64,000 nucleotides of DNA from Pseudooceanicola spongiae (GCF_014899185.1 NZ_CP045201.1:2216501-2280500); one strand, 5' to 3'; positions 18,907 to 28,231 are shown, numbered from the stretch's first letter. Made by a program: numbers and translations. Notes: generated by a model from the sequence alone, not told the origin.

Positions 18907-19566
18907 ATGCTCGAATTCGAGAATGTCAGCAAATCGTTCTGGACGGGCAGCCATCGCAAGGTGATCCTGGACCGCGTGTCCTTTCGGGTGGAGCTGGGAC
19001 GCTCGCTCGGGATCCTGGCGCCCAATGGCACCGGCAAGACGACGCTGATCAACATGATGGCCGGTCTGGAAAAACCCGACGAGGGCGAAATTCGCAAGGA
19101 TTGCCGGATTTCCTTTCCACTGGGCTTTATGGGCGGGGTCATCAGCAAACATACGGCTATGGAGAATTCGCGTTACATCGCAAGGCTTTATGGGCTGGAC
19201 CCGGATTACGTCGAGGCGTTCTGCCGCTGGCTCTGCGGGTTGGGGGAATATTTTGATCAGCCTCTGGGCACCTATTCCTCGGGGATGCGGGCGCGCTTCA
19301 GTTTCGCGCTGATGCTGGCGCTGGATTTCGACATGTACCTGATCGACGAGGGCATGCCGAACTCGACCGACGTCGAATTCAACCGCAAGGCGGGAGAGAT
19401 TTTGCGCGAACGCCTTGAAACGACGACAATCGTGATCGTGTCGCATCAGGCCAAAACCCTGGCCAAATTCGCCAGAGAGGCCGCGGTCTTGCGCGATGGC
19501 AGTCTGTATATGTTCGACACCCTGGAAGAAGCGAAGCAGATGTATGACTACGGATCCCAAGGCTAG
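18907..19566 (+). CDS. kpsT: Capsule polysaccharide export ATPase, KpsT/CtrD family
   Basis: A 219-residue ABC ATPase of the KpsT/BexA/CtrD group, which drives export of capsule-type polysaccharide. Walker A 'APNGTGKTT' (residues ~38-46), the shortened signature 'YSSGMRARFSFALML' and Walker B 'DMYLIDEGMP' are all typical of this family. It overlaps kpsE by 23 bp. The cognate permease KpsM, normally adjacent, is absent here, so a partner must be encoded elsewhere. The leader is ~130 bp after the nhaA terminator. Confidence 0.93.
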   Translation: MLEFENVSKSFWTGSHRKVILDRVSFRVELGRSLGILAPNGTGKTTLINMMAGLEKPDEGEIRKDCRISFPLGFMGGVISKHTAMENSRYIARLYGLDPDYVEAFCRWLCGLGEYFDQPLGTYSSGMRARFSFALMLALDFDMYLIDEGMPNSTDVEFNRKAGEILRERLETTTIVIVSHQAKTLAKFAREAAVLRDGSLYMFDTLEEAKQMYDYGSQG

Positions 19567-21148
19567 GACGTCCGACAGGCGGGACACTGGCGACGCAAAT
19601 CCGGCGCCGGGCGAGAGCGTGGCCGGTCCTGACCACGCTGAGGCCAGCCGCTATCTGCTGGAAGACGACCCAACCCCGGGTGCGGCCCTTGGCCATCCTG
19701 ACGACACCCCGCATGAAGAGGACGCCGCCGCGGTGGCGGCCGCTCTGAAATCCGTGCGCCGCGAAGGCCTGACACGGCAGCAGTTGCGCATCGCGCGCCG
19801 TCTGGCCGAACAGCAAGGGCTGACGACCCGGTCGGATTACGATGCCGTGCGCCAGTTGCGCGCGCTTGGGCAGGATCCCTTCGCAACCGGCACGATGCTG
19901 GAGGTGATCGAGGCCGCGGACAAGACCGCGCTGATCCAGCAGGACAAGGGCACGAACGTGCCAGAGACAGTGCCGCCCGCCACGGGAGAGAGTGCGCTGG
20001 CGCGGCGTGAGCGCGAGATCACGCGCATCCAGCGCGACATCGCCCGACGGCGGCGGCGCAAGATGGTGCAGCTGCTGACGCGCCTGTCATTCTTCGTGTT
20101 CCTGCCGACCTTGCTGGCGGGCTATTACTATTTCCGCGTCGCGACGCCGATGTACTCGGTCAAGTCGGAATTCCTGATCCTGCAGGCCGATGCCTCAGCG
20201 GGCGGCAGTCTGGGAGGGCTGTTTTCGGGCACGCAATTTGCCACCAATCAGGATTCCATCGCCGTACAATCCTATCTGCAATCGAAGGATGCGATGCTGC
20301 GTCTTGATCAGGATGTTGGGTTCAAAAGCCATTTCAGCGACCCTCACCTCGACCCCATTCAGCGCATGGCACCCGATCCGTCGAACGAGGCCGCCTACAG
20401 CGTTTATCGGAAATACGTCAAGATCGGCTATGACCCCACCGAGGGCGTCATCAAGATGGAGGCGATTGCCGCAGACCCTCAGTTGGCGACGGAGTTCTCG
20501 ACACACCTGATCACCTATGCCGAGGACCGCGTGGATGAGCTGTCGCGGCGCAAACGCGAAGATGCCGTCCGATCAGCCCGCGAGGGGCTGGAGCGGGCCA
20601 AAGCGGATCGCCGGGACGCTCAGGAAAAGCTGGTAGAGCTGCAAGAAGGCACGATCGTCGACCCCGAGGCCGTCATCGGCACCCTGCGCAGCCAGATTGC
20701 CGGTTACGAGGTGCAGTTGCAGGAAAAGCAGCTGCAGATCGCGGCGTTGAACGATAACAGCCGACCGAACGAAGCCCGGGTGAAAGGGACGCAGGCAGAT
20801 ATCGACCGGTTGCAAACTCTGCTGGCGGACCTGAACAACAGGATGACGCAGACGCAGACCAACGACACCTCACTGGCGGCCAAGACGGCGCAGGTCCAGC
20901 TGGCACAGGCGGATCTGAGCACGGCAGATCTGTTCCTGCAATCCGCCCTGCAGAACGAAAAACAGACCGAGATGGAGGCAAACCGGCAGGTGCGCTATCT
21001 GACGACCTCGGTGCGCCCCGTCGCCCCGCAAGACCCGAGCTATCCGCGTGCTTTTGAGAATACGCTGCTGGTTTTGCTGGTACTTTCAGGGGTCTACCTG
21101 ATGATCTCGCTGACCGGGGCCATTCTTCGCGAGCAGGTTGCGAACTGA
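19544..21148 (+). CDS. kpsE: Capsule polysaccharide export inner-membrane protein, KpsE/CtrB family
   Basis: A 534-residue polysaccharide co-polymerase-like protein. It has one helix at ~174-195 ('LSFFVFLPTLLAGYYYF'), a periplasmic domain with long coiled coil (~340-480, Gln/Asp/Arg-rich heptads), and a second helix at ~507-528. KpsE proteins are usually ~380 residues; the extra length is a charged, low-complexity cytoplasmic N-terminus of ~170 residues. The ATG at 19544 lies within kpsT, implying translational coupling. It should link the ABC transporter to the outer-membrane KpsD-type channel, not found here. Confidence 0.9.
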   Translation: MTTDPKARTSDRRDTGDANPAPGESVAGPDHAEASRYLLEDDPTPGAALGHPDDTPHEEDAAAVAAALKSVRREGLTRQQLRIARRLAEQQGLTTRSDYDAVRQLRALGQDPFATGTMLEVIEAADKTALIQQDKGTNVPETVPPATGESALARREREITRIQRDIARRRRRKMVQLLTRLSFFVFLPTLLAGYYYFRVATPMYSVKSEFLILQADASAGGSLGGLFSGTQFATNQDSIAVQSYLQSKDAMLRLDQDVGFKSHFSDPHLDPIQRMAPDPSNEAAYSVYRKYVKIGYDPTEGVIKMEAIAADPQLATEFSTHLITYAEDRVDELSRRKREDAVRSAREGLERAKADRRDAQEKLVELQEGTIVDPEAVIGTLRSQIAGYEVQLQEKQLQIAALNDNSRPNEARVKGTQADIDRLQTLLADLNNRMTQTQTNDTSLAAKTAQVQLAQADLSTADLFLQSALQNEKQTEMEANRQVRYLTTSVRPVAPQDPSYPRAFENTLLVLLVLSGVYLMISLTGAILREQVAN

Positions 21149-21161
21149 GACCAGTGCAGGA

Positions 21162-21187
21162 AAAAGGGGGCCCCGGGGCCCCCTTTT
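21162..21187. terminator. Bidirectional terminator between kpsE and the M3 peptidase gene
   Basis: A 26-bp perfect palindrome, AAAAGGGGGCCCC followed by its complement GGGGCCCCCTTTT, giving a GC stem with T-run on either strand. It lies between convergent genes. Confidence 0.9.
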
Positions 21188-21208
21188 GCATATCGGTCAG
21201 GTGCTGTC

Positions 21209-23230
21209 TCAGCGGGCCGCCAAGCCGCGTCCCTTGAGAAGGGCCTCGACACCGGGCATCCGGCCGCGGAACCGCTTGTAGAGGACATCCGCCTCGACTG
21301 AGCCGCCTTTGGAGAGGACGTTCTCCTCCAGCGCGCGGGCCGTTTCGGGATCGAAGGCATCGCCTTTTTCCTCGAAAGCGGCGAAGGCGTCGGCGTCCAT
21401 CACTTCGGACCACATGTAGCTGTAGTAGCCGGAGCTGTAGCCGTCGCCCGAGAAGACATGGGCGAAATGCGGTGTGGCATGGCGCATGTTGATCGCGTCG
21501 GGCATGCCGAGGCCATTGAGGATTTCGGCCTGACGGGCCATCGGATCGGTAGGGGCAGCGCCGTCGTGGAACTCCAGATCGACGAGGGCGGAGGCAATGT
21601 ATTCCACCGTCTGAAAGCCCATGTCGAAGGTCGCGGCACCGAGGACCTTCTGAAGCATCTCCTCGGGCATCGCCTCGCCGGTTTCGGCGTGGGTGGCGAA
21701 GCTCTGCAGCACTTCGGGGACTTCCAGCCAATGCTCGTAAAGCTGGCTGGGCAGTTCGACGAAATCGCGGCTGACGGAGGTGCCCGAGACCCGCTCAAAC
21801 GTTACGTCCGACAGCATCTGGTGCAGGGCGTGGCCGAATTCGTGAAACAGCGTGCGCGCATCGTCGTAGGACAGCAGCGCCGGTTCACCCTTGGCCGGTT
21901 TGGAGAAGTTGCAGACGTTGATGACGATGGGCGCCTGCACTTTCGGGAGCCGCGACTGGCTGCGCATGGCCGAGCACCACGCGCCGGAGCGTTTGGAGCC
22001 GCGCGCGAAGTAGTCGCCGATGAACAGCGCGATGTGTTTGCCGTTGCGCGTCACCTCCCACGTGCGGCAATCGGGGTGGTAGTTCGCGACCTCGACCGGT
22101 TTGAACTCCAACCCGAAGAGACGATGCGCACAGTCGAAGGCGGCTTCGATCATGCGGTCGAGTTGCAGGTAGGGTTTCAGCGCCGTCTCGTCGATGTCAT
22201 GCAGCGCCTTGCGGCGTTTTTCCGCGTAGTAGCGCCAGTCCCAGGGCTTGAAGGCCCCGTTGTAGCCGTCATCCGCCAGCATTACCTGCATGGCGGCCTG
22301 ATCCTCCAGCGCCGCCGCGCGGGCCGGGGTCCAGACCTGCATCAGCAGCTCGCGCACCTTGTCGGGGGTGCCCGCCATCTCGGTTTCCAGCTTGTAGGCG
22401 GCGAAGGTTTCATAGCCGAGAAGCTTGGCGCGTTCGTCGCGCAACGACAGGATCTCGGTCACGGCGGCGCGGTTGTCGGTCTCGCCCCCCATTTCGCCGC
22501 GGGCGGTCCATGCGGCATAGGCCTTTTCGCGCAGGGCGCGGTCGGTCGAGAATTGCAGGAACGGCACGATCAGCGAGCGGGACAGGGTGATTACCGGGCC
22601 CTTGTCGCGTTGCTGCCCGGCGGCGCGGGCGGCGTTGATCAGGAAGGTCGGCAGGCCGCCCAGCTGATCCTCGCTCAGCTCCATGAACCATGTGCGTTCG
22701 TCCGCAAGCAGGTTCTGGGTGAACTGGGTGCCAAGCTGCGCGAGACGGCCCATGATCGCCTTCATCCGCGTGGCCTGATCGCCCTCAAGCGCGGCACCGG
22801 AGCGCACGAAACCCCGATGCGCCAGAAACAGGATGCGCGCCTGATCGGCGTCGAGGCCGAGGCTGTCGCGGCGCTCCCAAAGGTCGGCAATGCGGCCGAA
22901 CAACGCCTTGTTGGCGTGGATGTCGGAGAAATGCGCCGAGAGTTTCGGAGAGAAATCGCGTTGCAGCGCCTCACGCGCGGGGGTGCTGTCGGCGCCGGCC
23001 AGGGCGTAGAACGGCGACAGGACCTTGCTGAGGTTCTCGCCAGAGGCCTCGTAGGCGAGGATGGTATTGGCGAAGGTTGGCGCCTCGGCATTGTCGGCGA
23101 TGGCGGCGATTTCGGCGGCGTGATCGGCGAGCGCAATCTCAAGCGCGGGGGCGAAATCCTCGTCGCTGATCTGGTCGAAGGGCGGCATCTCGAAGGGGGT
23201 GGTCCAGTCGCTGAGCAGCGGATTGGTCAT
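21209..23230 (-). CDS. M3-family metallopeptidase (peptidyl-dipeptidase Dcp / oligopeptidase A type)
   Basis: A 673-residue zinc peptidase that degrades short peptides in the cytosol. The HExxH zinc site is H463-E-F-G-H467 in 'TLFHEFGHALHQM', and the downstream Glu lies in the 'DFVELPSQLYEHW' segment. 'NPLLSDWTTPFEMPPFDQI' is the typical N-terminus, and there is no signal peptide. It is the last gene of dut-moeB-M3, with an ATGA overlap to moeB. Dcp is likelier than OpdA from the C-terminal 'HVFSGDGYSSGYYSYMWSEV'. Confidence 0.93.
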   Translation of the reverse strand: MTNPLLSDWTTPFEMPPFDQISDEDFAPALEIALADHAAEIAAIADNAEAPTFANTILAYEASGENLSKVLSPFYALAGADSTPAREALQRDFSPKLSAHFSDIHANKALFGRIADLWERRDSLGLDADQARILFLAHRGFVRSGAALEGDQATRMKAIMGRLAQLGTQFTQNLLADERTWFMELSEDQLGGLPTFLINAARAAGQQRDKGPVITLSRSLIVPFLQFSTDRALREKAYAAWTARGEMGGETDNRAAVTEILSLRDERAKLLGYETFAAYKLETEMAGTPDKVRELLMQVWTPARAAALEDQAAMQVMLADDGYNGAFKPWDWRYYAEKRRKALHDIDETALKPYLQLDRMIEAAFDCAHRLFGLEFKPVEVANYHPDCRTWEVTRNGKHIALFIGDYFARGSKRSGAWCSAMRSQSRLPKVQAPIVINVCNFSKPAKGEPALLSYDDARTLFHEFGHALHQMLSDVTFERVSGTSVSRDFVELPSQLYEHWLEVPEVLQSFATHAETGEAMPEEMLQKVLGAATFDMGFQTVEYIASALVDLEFHDGAAPTDPMARQAEILNGLGMPDAINMRHATPHFAHVFSGDGYSSGYYSYMWSEVMDADAFAAFEEKGDAFDPETARALEENVLSKGGSVEADVLYKRFRGRMPGVEALLKGRGLAAR

Positions 23231-24279
23231 TGTGTCACCTCGTGGAGGGCGCCGCAGACAGGGCAGTCCGGGCGCGGTTTCATCGCAATCTTGCGGGTTT
23301 CCCCCCAGAGCGCGTCATATATCAGCATCTCGCCCAGCAGCGGCGCACCGGCACCGGTGATCAACTTGACCGCCTCGACCGCCATCATGCTGCCGAGCAC
23401 GCCCGGAAGCGGCGACAGCACGCCCGCTTCGGAGCAGGAGGGCGCGAGGCCGGGCGCGGGGGCCGTGGGGAAGATACACTCATAACATGGGGCGCCGCGG
23501 CGCGGAGAAAAGACCGACAGCTGCCCCTCCCACTGCGACAGGGCGCCGGAGATCAGCGGTTTGCCCGCCGCAACGGCGCCGCGATTGGCCAGGTAGCGGG
23601 TGTCGAAATTGTCAGTGCCGTCGAGGATCACGTCGTATTCGGCAAAGAGATCGGCGGCGATTTCGGCGCTCAGACGGCGTTGGTAGGGCAGCACGGTGAC
23701 GAAGGGGTTCTGTGCCCGCATGGCGCGCGCGGCGGAGTGGACCTTGGGCGTGTCGATATCGGCGTCGCGGTGAATCACCTGCCGCTGCAGGTTGGAGTTG
23801 TCGACACTGTCGTCATCGATCACCCCGATGGTGCCGACGCCCGCCGCCGCGAGGTAGAGCAGCGCGGGCGAGCCGAGGCCCCCTGCCCCGATCACCAGCA
23901 CTTTCGCCTGCTTCAGCGCCTTCTGCCCCGGCCCGCCGAGTTCGCGCAGCACGATATGGCGGGCATAGCGGTTCAGCTCACTGTCGGAAAAAAGCGGCGC
24001 AGGTGTGTCGGGTTGCGCAGGTTCAGCGCGGGTGCGCAGGGCGGAGAGGCCCTTGCGATAGAGCAGCACCAGAGCGATCACGGCGCCCAGCATCAGCCAC
24101 GGCGCCGGGCCGCCGCCGAGCGCGATACGCACCGGGTTGCCCTGTGGCAGCGCGAATTGCCCCGCCACGATCGCGGCGTAGAGCACGCCCAGAACCGTGG
24201 CGCGCGCCCGCACCGAGGCACCCAACCGCGCGCCGCCGAACCACAGTCCGAGGGCAAGGAGCAGAAGCCAGCCCATCAC
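23227..24279 (-). CDS. moeB: MoeB/ThiF-type adenylyltransferase with N-terminal membrane helices
   Basis: A 350-residue protein. Residues ~97-350 are a complete MoeB-like E1 enzyme, which adenylates the C-terminal Gly of a sulfur-carrier such as MoaD: the nucleotide loop GAGGLG is at 131-136, 'DNSNLQRQVIH' and 'DGTDNFDTRYLAN' follow, and two CxxC pairs (CYEC, CPVC) can hold zinc. Residues 1-80 contain about three hydrophobic helices, so the enzyme is tethered to the membrane. It overlaps dut and the M3 gene by ATGA. ThiF is a possible alternative partner assignment. Confidence 0.88.
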   Translation of the reverse strand: MMGWLLLLALGLWFGGARLGASVRARATVLGVLYAAIVAGQFALPQGNPVRIALGGGPAPWLMLGAVIALVLLYRKGLSALRTRAEPAQPDTPAPLFSDSELNRYARHIVLRELGGPGQKALKQAKVLVIGAGGLGSPALLYLAAAGVGTIGVIDDDSVDNSNLQRQVIHRDADIDTPKVHSAARAMRAQNPFVTVLPYQRRLSAEIAADLFAEYDVILDGTDNFDTRYLANRGAVAAGKPLISGALSQWEGQLSVFSPRRGAPCYECIFPTAPAPGLAPSCSEAGVLSPLPGVLGSMMAVEAVKLITGAGAPLLGEMLIYDALWGETRKIAMKPRPDCPVCGALHEVTQ

Positions 24280-24737
24280 ACCTGTCCGGTCGAGCCGAAG
24301 CCGCCAGATCCGCGCGCCGTGTCGTCGAGCGACGAGACCACGTCGAAACGCGCCTGCAGCACCGGCGCGACCAGCATCTGGGCGATGCGGTCTCCGTGGG
24401 TGATGGTGAACGCCTCGGTCCCCGCGTTCAGCAGGATGACCCCGAGGGGGCCACGGTAGTCGCTGTCGATGGTACCCGGCGCATTGGGCAGCGTGATGCC
24501 GAACTTCAGCGCGAGGCCGGAGCGCGGGCGCAATTGCACCTCATAGCCCTCAGGGATCGCCATGCGCAGGCCGGTTGGGATCAGCGCCCGCGCCCCGGAA
24601 GCAAGGGTGATCTGGCCCCGGTCCGGCAGGTTGGCGCGCAGATCGGCACCGGCGGCACCGGCACTTTCATAGGCGGGCAGGCCAAGGCTTTGATCGGCGC
24701 CATCGTCCCACAGGATGCGGATCGGAATGCTTTGCAT
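24276..24737 (-). CDS. dut: dUTP diphosphatase
   Basis: A 153-residue trimeric dUTPase that hydrolyses dUTP to dUMP, keeping uracil out of DNA and feeding ThyX. The five motifs are present: 'AGADLRA', 'PRSGLALKFGI', 'NAPGTIDSDYRG', 'GDRIAQMLV' and the Gly-rich C-terminal arm 'RGSGGFGSTG'. The ATG has GAGAGGG upstream. It follows coaBC by 30 bp and overlaps moeB, in the arrangement coaBC-dut that is common in bacteria. Confidence 0.97.
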   Translation of the reverse strand: MQSIPIRILWDDGADQSLGLPAYESAGAAGADLRANLPDRGQITLASGARALIPTGLRMAIPEGYEVQLRPRSGLALKFGITLPNAPGTIDSDYRGPLGVILLNAGTEAFTITHGDRIAQMLVAPVLQARFDVVSSLDDTARGSGGFGSTGQV

Positions 24738-24767
24738 TTTATCTATGCCCTCTCGGCGTGCGGGGTC

Positions 24768-25964
24768 TCATGCTGTCAGCGCGGTTGCGATCCGGTCCGC
24801 AAGGCGCGTGGCAACCTCGGATTTGCTCATCCTCGGCCACTCATCCGCTCCGGCGTCGGAAATCAGCACCACGGCGTTCTCGGTTCCGCCCATGATGCCG
24901 GTCGCCGGGCTGACGTCGTTGGCGAGGATCCAATCACAGCCCTTGCGCTGCCGCTTGGCGGTGGCATGGGCGATGACGTCGTCCGTCTCAGCCGCGAAGC
25001 CAACGACAAGGCTAGGGCGGCCACTCGCCATCTGTGAGACTTGGGCGAGGATATCGGGGTTCTCGGCAAACTCCAGCACTGGCAGGGCGCCGTTCTGCTT
25101 CTTGATCTTGGAGCCGCTGGCCGAGGCCACGCGCCAATCGGCGACGGCTGCGGCAAAGACGGCGGCATCAACGGGCAAGGCGGCTTCAACCGCTTGAAGC
25201 ATCTGTTGCGCGGTCTCGACCCGCACCACCTGCACGCCGTCGGGTGGGGGCACATCGGCGGGGCCGGTGACGAAAACCACCTCAGCCCCGAGGGCCGCAA
25301 GGGCGCGGGCAATCGCCGTGCCCTGCGCACCAGAGGAGCGGTTGGCGATATATCGCACCGGATCAATGGGTTCATGCGTCGGGCCGGAGGTGACGAGGAT
25401 GCGCTTACTGCTGAGCGGACCCTTGGTGAAGAAACGCTCAATCGCCGCAAGGATTTCTTCGGGTTCCGCCATGCGGCCGGGGCCGTGTTCACCACAGGCC
25501 ATGTCGCCATCATCCGGGCCGGTGAAAAGGATACCATCGGCGCGCAACTGCGCCGTGTTGCGCTGCATCGCCGGATGCAGCCACATGCGCACGTTCATCG
25601 CCGGGGCGACCATAACCGGGGTGTCGGTGGCCAGCAGCAGGGTCGAGGCGAGGTCATCGCAAAGCCCCTGCGCCATCTTGCCCATCAGGTTGGCAGTGGC
25701 AGGGGCGACGACAACAAGGTCAGCCACGCGAGAGAGCTGGATATGCCCCATCTCGGCCTCGCCTGTCAGATCGAAGAGGTCCGTGTAGACCTTTTCCCCT
25801 GCGAGGGCGGAGATGGTGAGGGGCGTCACGAACTGTCGTGCGGCCTCGGTCAGGACAGGGGTGACCGAGGCGCCGCGGGCCTTCAGAAGGCGTATCAGAT
25901 GCGGCGCCTTGAACGCCGCAATGCCTCCGCTGATGATCAGCAAGATCCGTTTCCCTGCCAGCAT
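24768..25964 (-). CDS. coaBC: Bifunctional phosphopantothenoylcysteine decarboxylase / synthetase
   Basis: A 398-residue bifunctional coenzyme A enzyme. The N-terminal flavodoxin-like decarboxylase (~1-185) shows 'GKRILLIISGGIAAFKAPHLIR', the PAMN motif in 'VMVAPAMNVRMW' and the active-site Cys loop 'MACGEHGPGRMAEP'. The C-terminal synthetase (~190-398) begins 'KRILVTSGPTHEPIDPVRYIANRSSG', with the 'LVVGFAAETDD' and 'ANDVS' segments. The start at 25964 has AGAGGGG upstream; an earlier ATG would add residues not seen in the family. Confidence 0.95.
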   Translation of the reverse strand: MLAGKRILLIISGGIAAFKAPHLIRLLKARGASVTPVLTEAARQFVTPLTISALAGEKVYTDLFDLTGEAEMGHIQLSRVADLVVVAPATANLMGKMAQGLCDDLASTLLLATDTPVMVAPAMNVRMWLHPAMQRNTAQLRADGILFTGPDDGDMACGEHGPGRMAEPEEILAAIERFFTKGPLSSKRILVTSGPTHEPIDPVRYIANRSSGAQGTAIARALAALGAEVVFVTGPADVPPPDGVQVVRVETAQQMLQAVEAALPVDAAVFAAAVADWRVASASGSKIKKQNGALPVLEFAENPDILAQVSQMASGRPSLVVGFAAETDDVIAHATAKRQRKGCDWILANDVSPATGIMGGTENAVVLISDAGADEWPRMSKSEVATRLADRIATALTA

Positions 25965-26042
25965 TGCCGCCGCCCCTCTTGTCACGTCCGAATTCACGGC
26001 GAGACTAGAGGGGCCGGGGCGCAGGCACAAGCAGGGGCCGTG

Positions 26043-26924
26043 TCAGTGCAGCAGGGCTTCGGCCTCGGCACCGCTTGCCTGCAAGGTCTTGCGCATCTTG
26101 GTAAAGGCGGCGGCCTCAAGCTGGCGCACACGTTCTTTTGACAGGCCGAGCTCAGAGCCGAGGCTCTCCAGCGTCCGGGGATCGTCGCGCAGTTTCCGTT
26201 CGCGCACGATCAGGCGCTCGCGGTCGTTGAGGGCAGACATCGCCCCGACCAGCCAGTGACGCAGAGCCAGACGGTCGTGATCGTCCGCGACAGTTTCGGC
26301 GGCCCCGGCGCTGTCATCTTCCAGCGTCTCGATCCACTCACGGCCCTCATCATCGCTCGATTGCGTGGCGTTCAGGGAATAGTCGGAACCAGAAAGACGT
26401 CCCTCCATCATCTCGACATCGCGCAGGGGAACGCCGACTTCGGTGGCAATCATCTGGCGCAGCTGGTGGCCGTCGAGTTCCTCGCCGCGCCCCAGAGCCT
26501 CACGCTCAAGCCGGGCCTGCACGCGGCGCATGTTGAAGAACAGCGATTTTTGCGAAGAGGTGGATCCGGTGCGCACCATCGACCAGTTGCGCATCACATA
26601 GTCCTGGATCGACGCCTTGATCCACCAGACAGCATAAGTGGAAAAACGGACACCCCGGTCTGGGTCGAACTTGTCGGCGGCTTTCATCAGGCCGAGACCC
26701 GCTTCCTGAATCAGATCGTTCATCGGCGCCCCGTAGCGGCGGTACTTGCCGGCCATCGAGATCGCGAGGCGCATGTAGGCCGTTACCAGCCGATGCAGCG
26801 CATCGGTGTTGCGATCATCGCGCCAGGCATAGGCCAGAGCCAATTCCGTATCCGCATCAAGTAGTTCCGCCTTCATGGCGGTGCGGGTAAATGTGCTGTT
26901 GGAAGGTTCCGCGAAAGCCATCAT
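26043..26924 (-). CDS. RpoH-family alternative sigma factor
   Basis: A 293-residue group 3-like sigma-70 factor. Region 2 ('YMRLAISMAGKYRRYG' to 'GVRFSTYAVWWIKASIQDYV') is followed by the RpoH-specific box 'QKSLFFNMRR', and region 4 ends with 'SLGSELGLSKERVRQLEAAAF'. Rhodobacterales carry two such factors; sequence alone does not tell RpoHI (heat) from RpoHII (singlet oxygen/oxidative), though the divergent N-terminus mildly favours RpoHII. AGGGG precedes ATG 26924. The divergent neighbour is cobU, and coaBC follows by 78 bp. Confidence 0.92.
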   Translation of the reverse strand: MMAFAEPSNSTFTRTAMKAELLDADTELALAYAWRDDRNTDALHRLVTAYMRLAISMAGKYRRYGAPMNDLIQEAGLGLMKAADKFDPDRGVRFSTYAVWWIKASIQDYVMRNWSMVRTGSTSSQKSLFFNMRRVQARLEREALGRGEELDGHQLRQMIATEVGVPLRDVEMMEGRLSGSDYSLNATQSSDDEGREWIETLEDDSAGAAETVADDHDRLALRHWLVGAMSALNDRERLIVRERKLRDDPRTLESLGSELGLSKERVRQLEAAAFTKMRKTLQASGAEAEALLH

Positions 26925-27043
26925 AATCCCCTGTCTTAAAATTCTTTGGTACAGCTTAAGGCCCCGGACGGCGCCATTTGATTTGCAACACTCATGAGCT
27001 ATACGCGCGACACACAGGTTCGGTTTCATCCGGGAGCAAAAAA

Positions 27044-27562
27044 ATGTCAGGCATCAAGGTGCTGATCCTAGGGGGCGCTGCCTCGGGAAAATCAGAATTT
27101 GCTGAGGAAATGGTGTATTCCCTTGGGCCAAAATGGCGCTACATCGCAAGTGCAGAAAGTTTCGATGACGAGATGCGCGACAAGATCAAGCGCCATGCCG
27201 AACGGCGTGGCGAGGGCTGGCAGGTGATCGAGGCTCCACTGGATCTGGCACCCGAACTCGCCGCCGAGGACTCGCGGCCCGTGCTGTTCGACTGTGCGAC
27301 AATGTGGCTGAGCAACCACCTCTTCGCGGGTTCGGATATGGCCACTGCGCAGGCAGATCTGCTCAGCGCCATTGCCGCCTGCCCCGCTGCAGTCGTCACC
27401 GTCACCAACGAGGTTGGTCAGGGGATCGTGCCGGACAACGCCCTCGCCCGGCAGTTCCGTGAGGCGCAGGGGCGTCTGAATATCGCACTGGCCCGGCAGG
27501 CGGACTGCGTGGTGCAGGTGATCGCGGGCCTGCCGAATGTCCTGAAAGGCACCCTGCCATGA
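27044..27562 (+). CDS. cobU: Adenosylcobinamide kinase / guanylyltransferase
   Basis: A 172-residue bifunctional enzyme that phosphorylates adenosylcobinamide and transfers GMP to it in late cobalamin synthesis or salvage (CobU, called CobP in the aerobic pathway). The P-loop is GGAASGKS near residue 8, and 'RHAERRGEGWQVIEAP', 'LFDCATMWLSNHL' and 'TVTNEVGQGIVPDNALAR' are family hallmarks. The ATG at 27044 follows CGGGAG. It overlaps the phosphatase gene by ATGA. No B12 riboswitch is seen upstream. Confidence 0.96.
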   Translation: MSGIKVLILGGAASGKSEFAEEMVYSLGPKWRYIASAESFDDEMRDKIKRHAERRGEGWQVIEAPLDLAPELAAEDSRPVLFDCATMWLSNHLFAGSDMATAQADLLSAIAACPAAVVTVTNEVGQGIVPDNALARQFREAQGRLNIALARQADCVVQVIAGLPNVLKGTLP

Positions 27563-28149
27563 GCTCCCCTTCCCAGACCCGGATTTTTCTGGTCCGCCAT
27601 GGGCCGACCCATTCCAAGGCGATGGTCGGATGGTCGGATCTGCCCGCCGATCTGTCTGACCTGGCCCGGATCGAAGCCCTGTCAGACTTTCTGCCGGAAC
27701 GCGCGCGGCTTGTCTCGTCGGACCTGACCCGAACCCGGGCGACGGCGGACGTACTGCAGACTCCGTATCGAAACCGCCTGCCCGACGTCCCCGGTCTGCG
27801 CGAAATCCACTTCGGCGATTGGGAACTGAAGCCCTTTGCCGAGATCGACAAGAGCCACCCGGACCTGTCGCGCGCCTTCTGGACCGAGCCGGGCGACTGC
27901 GCGGCGCCCGGCGGCGAAAGCTGGCACGAGATGGAAGCGCGCGCCAGTGCGGCCCTGTCAGATCTGGCCGCGGAGGGCGGCGACCTGATCGTTGTCGCGC
28001 ATTTTGCCGTCATCCTGTCGCAGGTCGCGCGCGTCTCGGGCAAACGGCCGGCTGAGGTTCTGGCGCACAAGATCGACAACCTGTCCGTCACTCAGATCGA
28101 CGTGACGCCGGAGGGCGAAATGCTACGTTTTATCAATCACGTTCCGTGA
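27559..28149 (+). CDS. Histidine phosphatase, probable alpha-ribazole phosphatase
   Basis: A 196-residue branch-1 histidine phosphatase with the catalytic 'LVRHGPTHSK' (phospho-accepting His), 'SDLTRTRATADVL', 'GDWELKPFAEI' and the second His in 'IVVAHFAVIL'. Its ATGA overlap with cobU suggests the CobC role: removing phosphate from alpha-ribazole-5'-phosphate during assembly of cobalamin's lower ligand. Without biochemical evidence a broader phosphoglycerate mutase-like activity remains possible. Confidence 0.88.
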   Translation: MSSPSQTRIFLVRHGPTHSKAMVGWSDLPADLSDLARIEALSDFLPERARLVSSDLTRTRATADVLQTPYRNRLPDVPGLREIHFGDWELKPFAEIDKSHPDLSRAFWTEPGDCAAPGGESWHEMEARASAALSDLAAEGGDLIVVAHFAVILSQVARVSGKRPAEVLAHKIDNLSVTQIDVTPEGEMLRFINHVP

Positions 28150-28231
28150 CGAACCAGCGCAATAAATATCATTTCTCTTGATGATGGGGCAGCCCTAACC
28201 TGAGCTCGGAAACACCAAGAGGGGATGCCAG

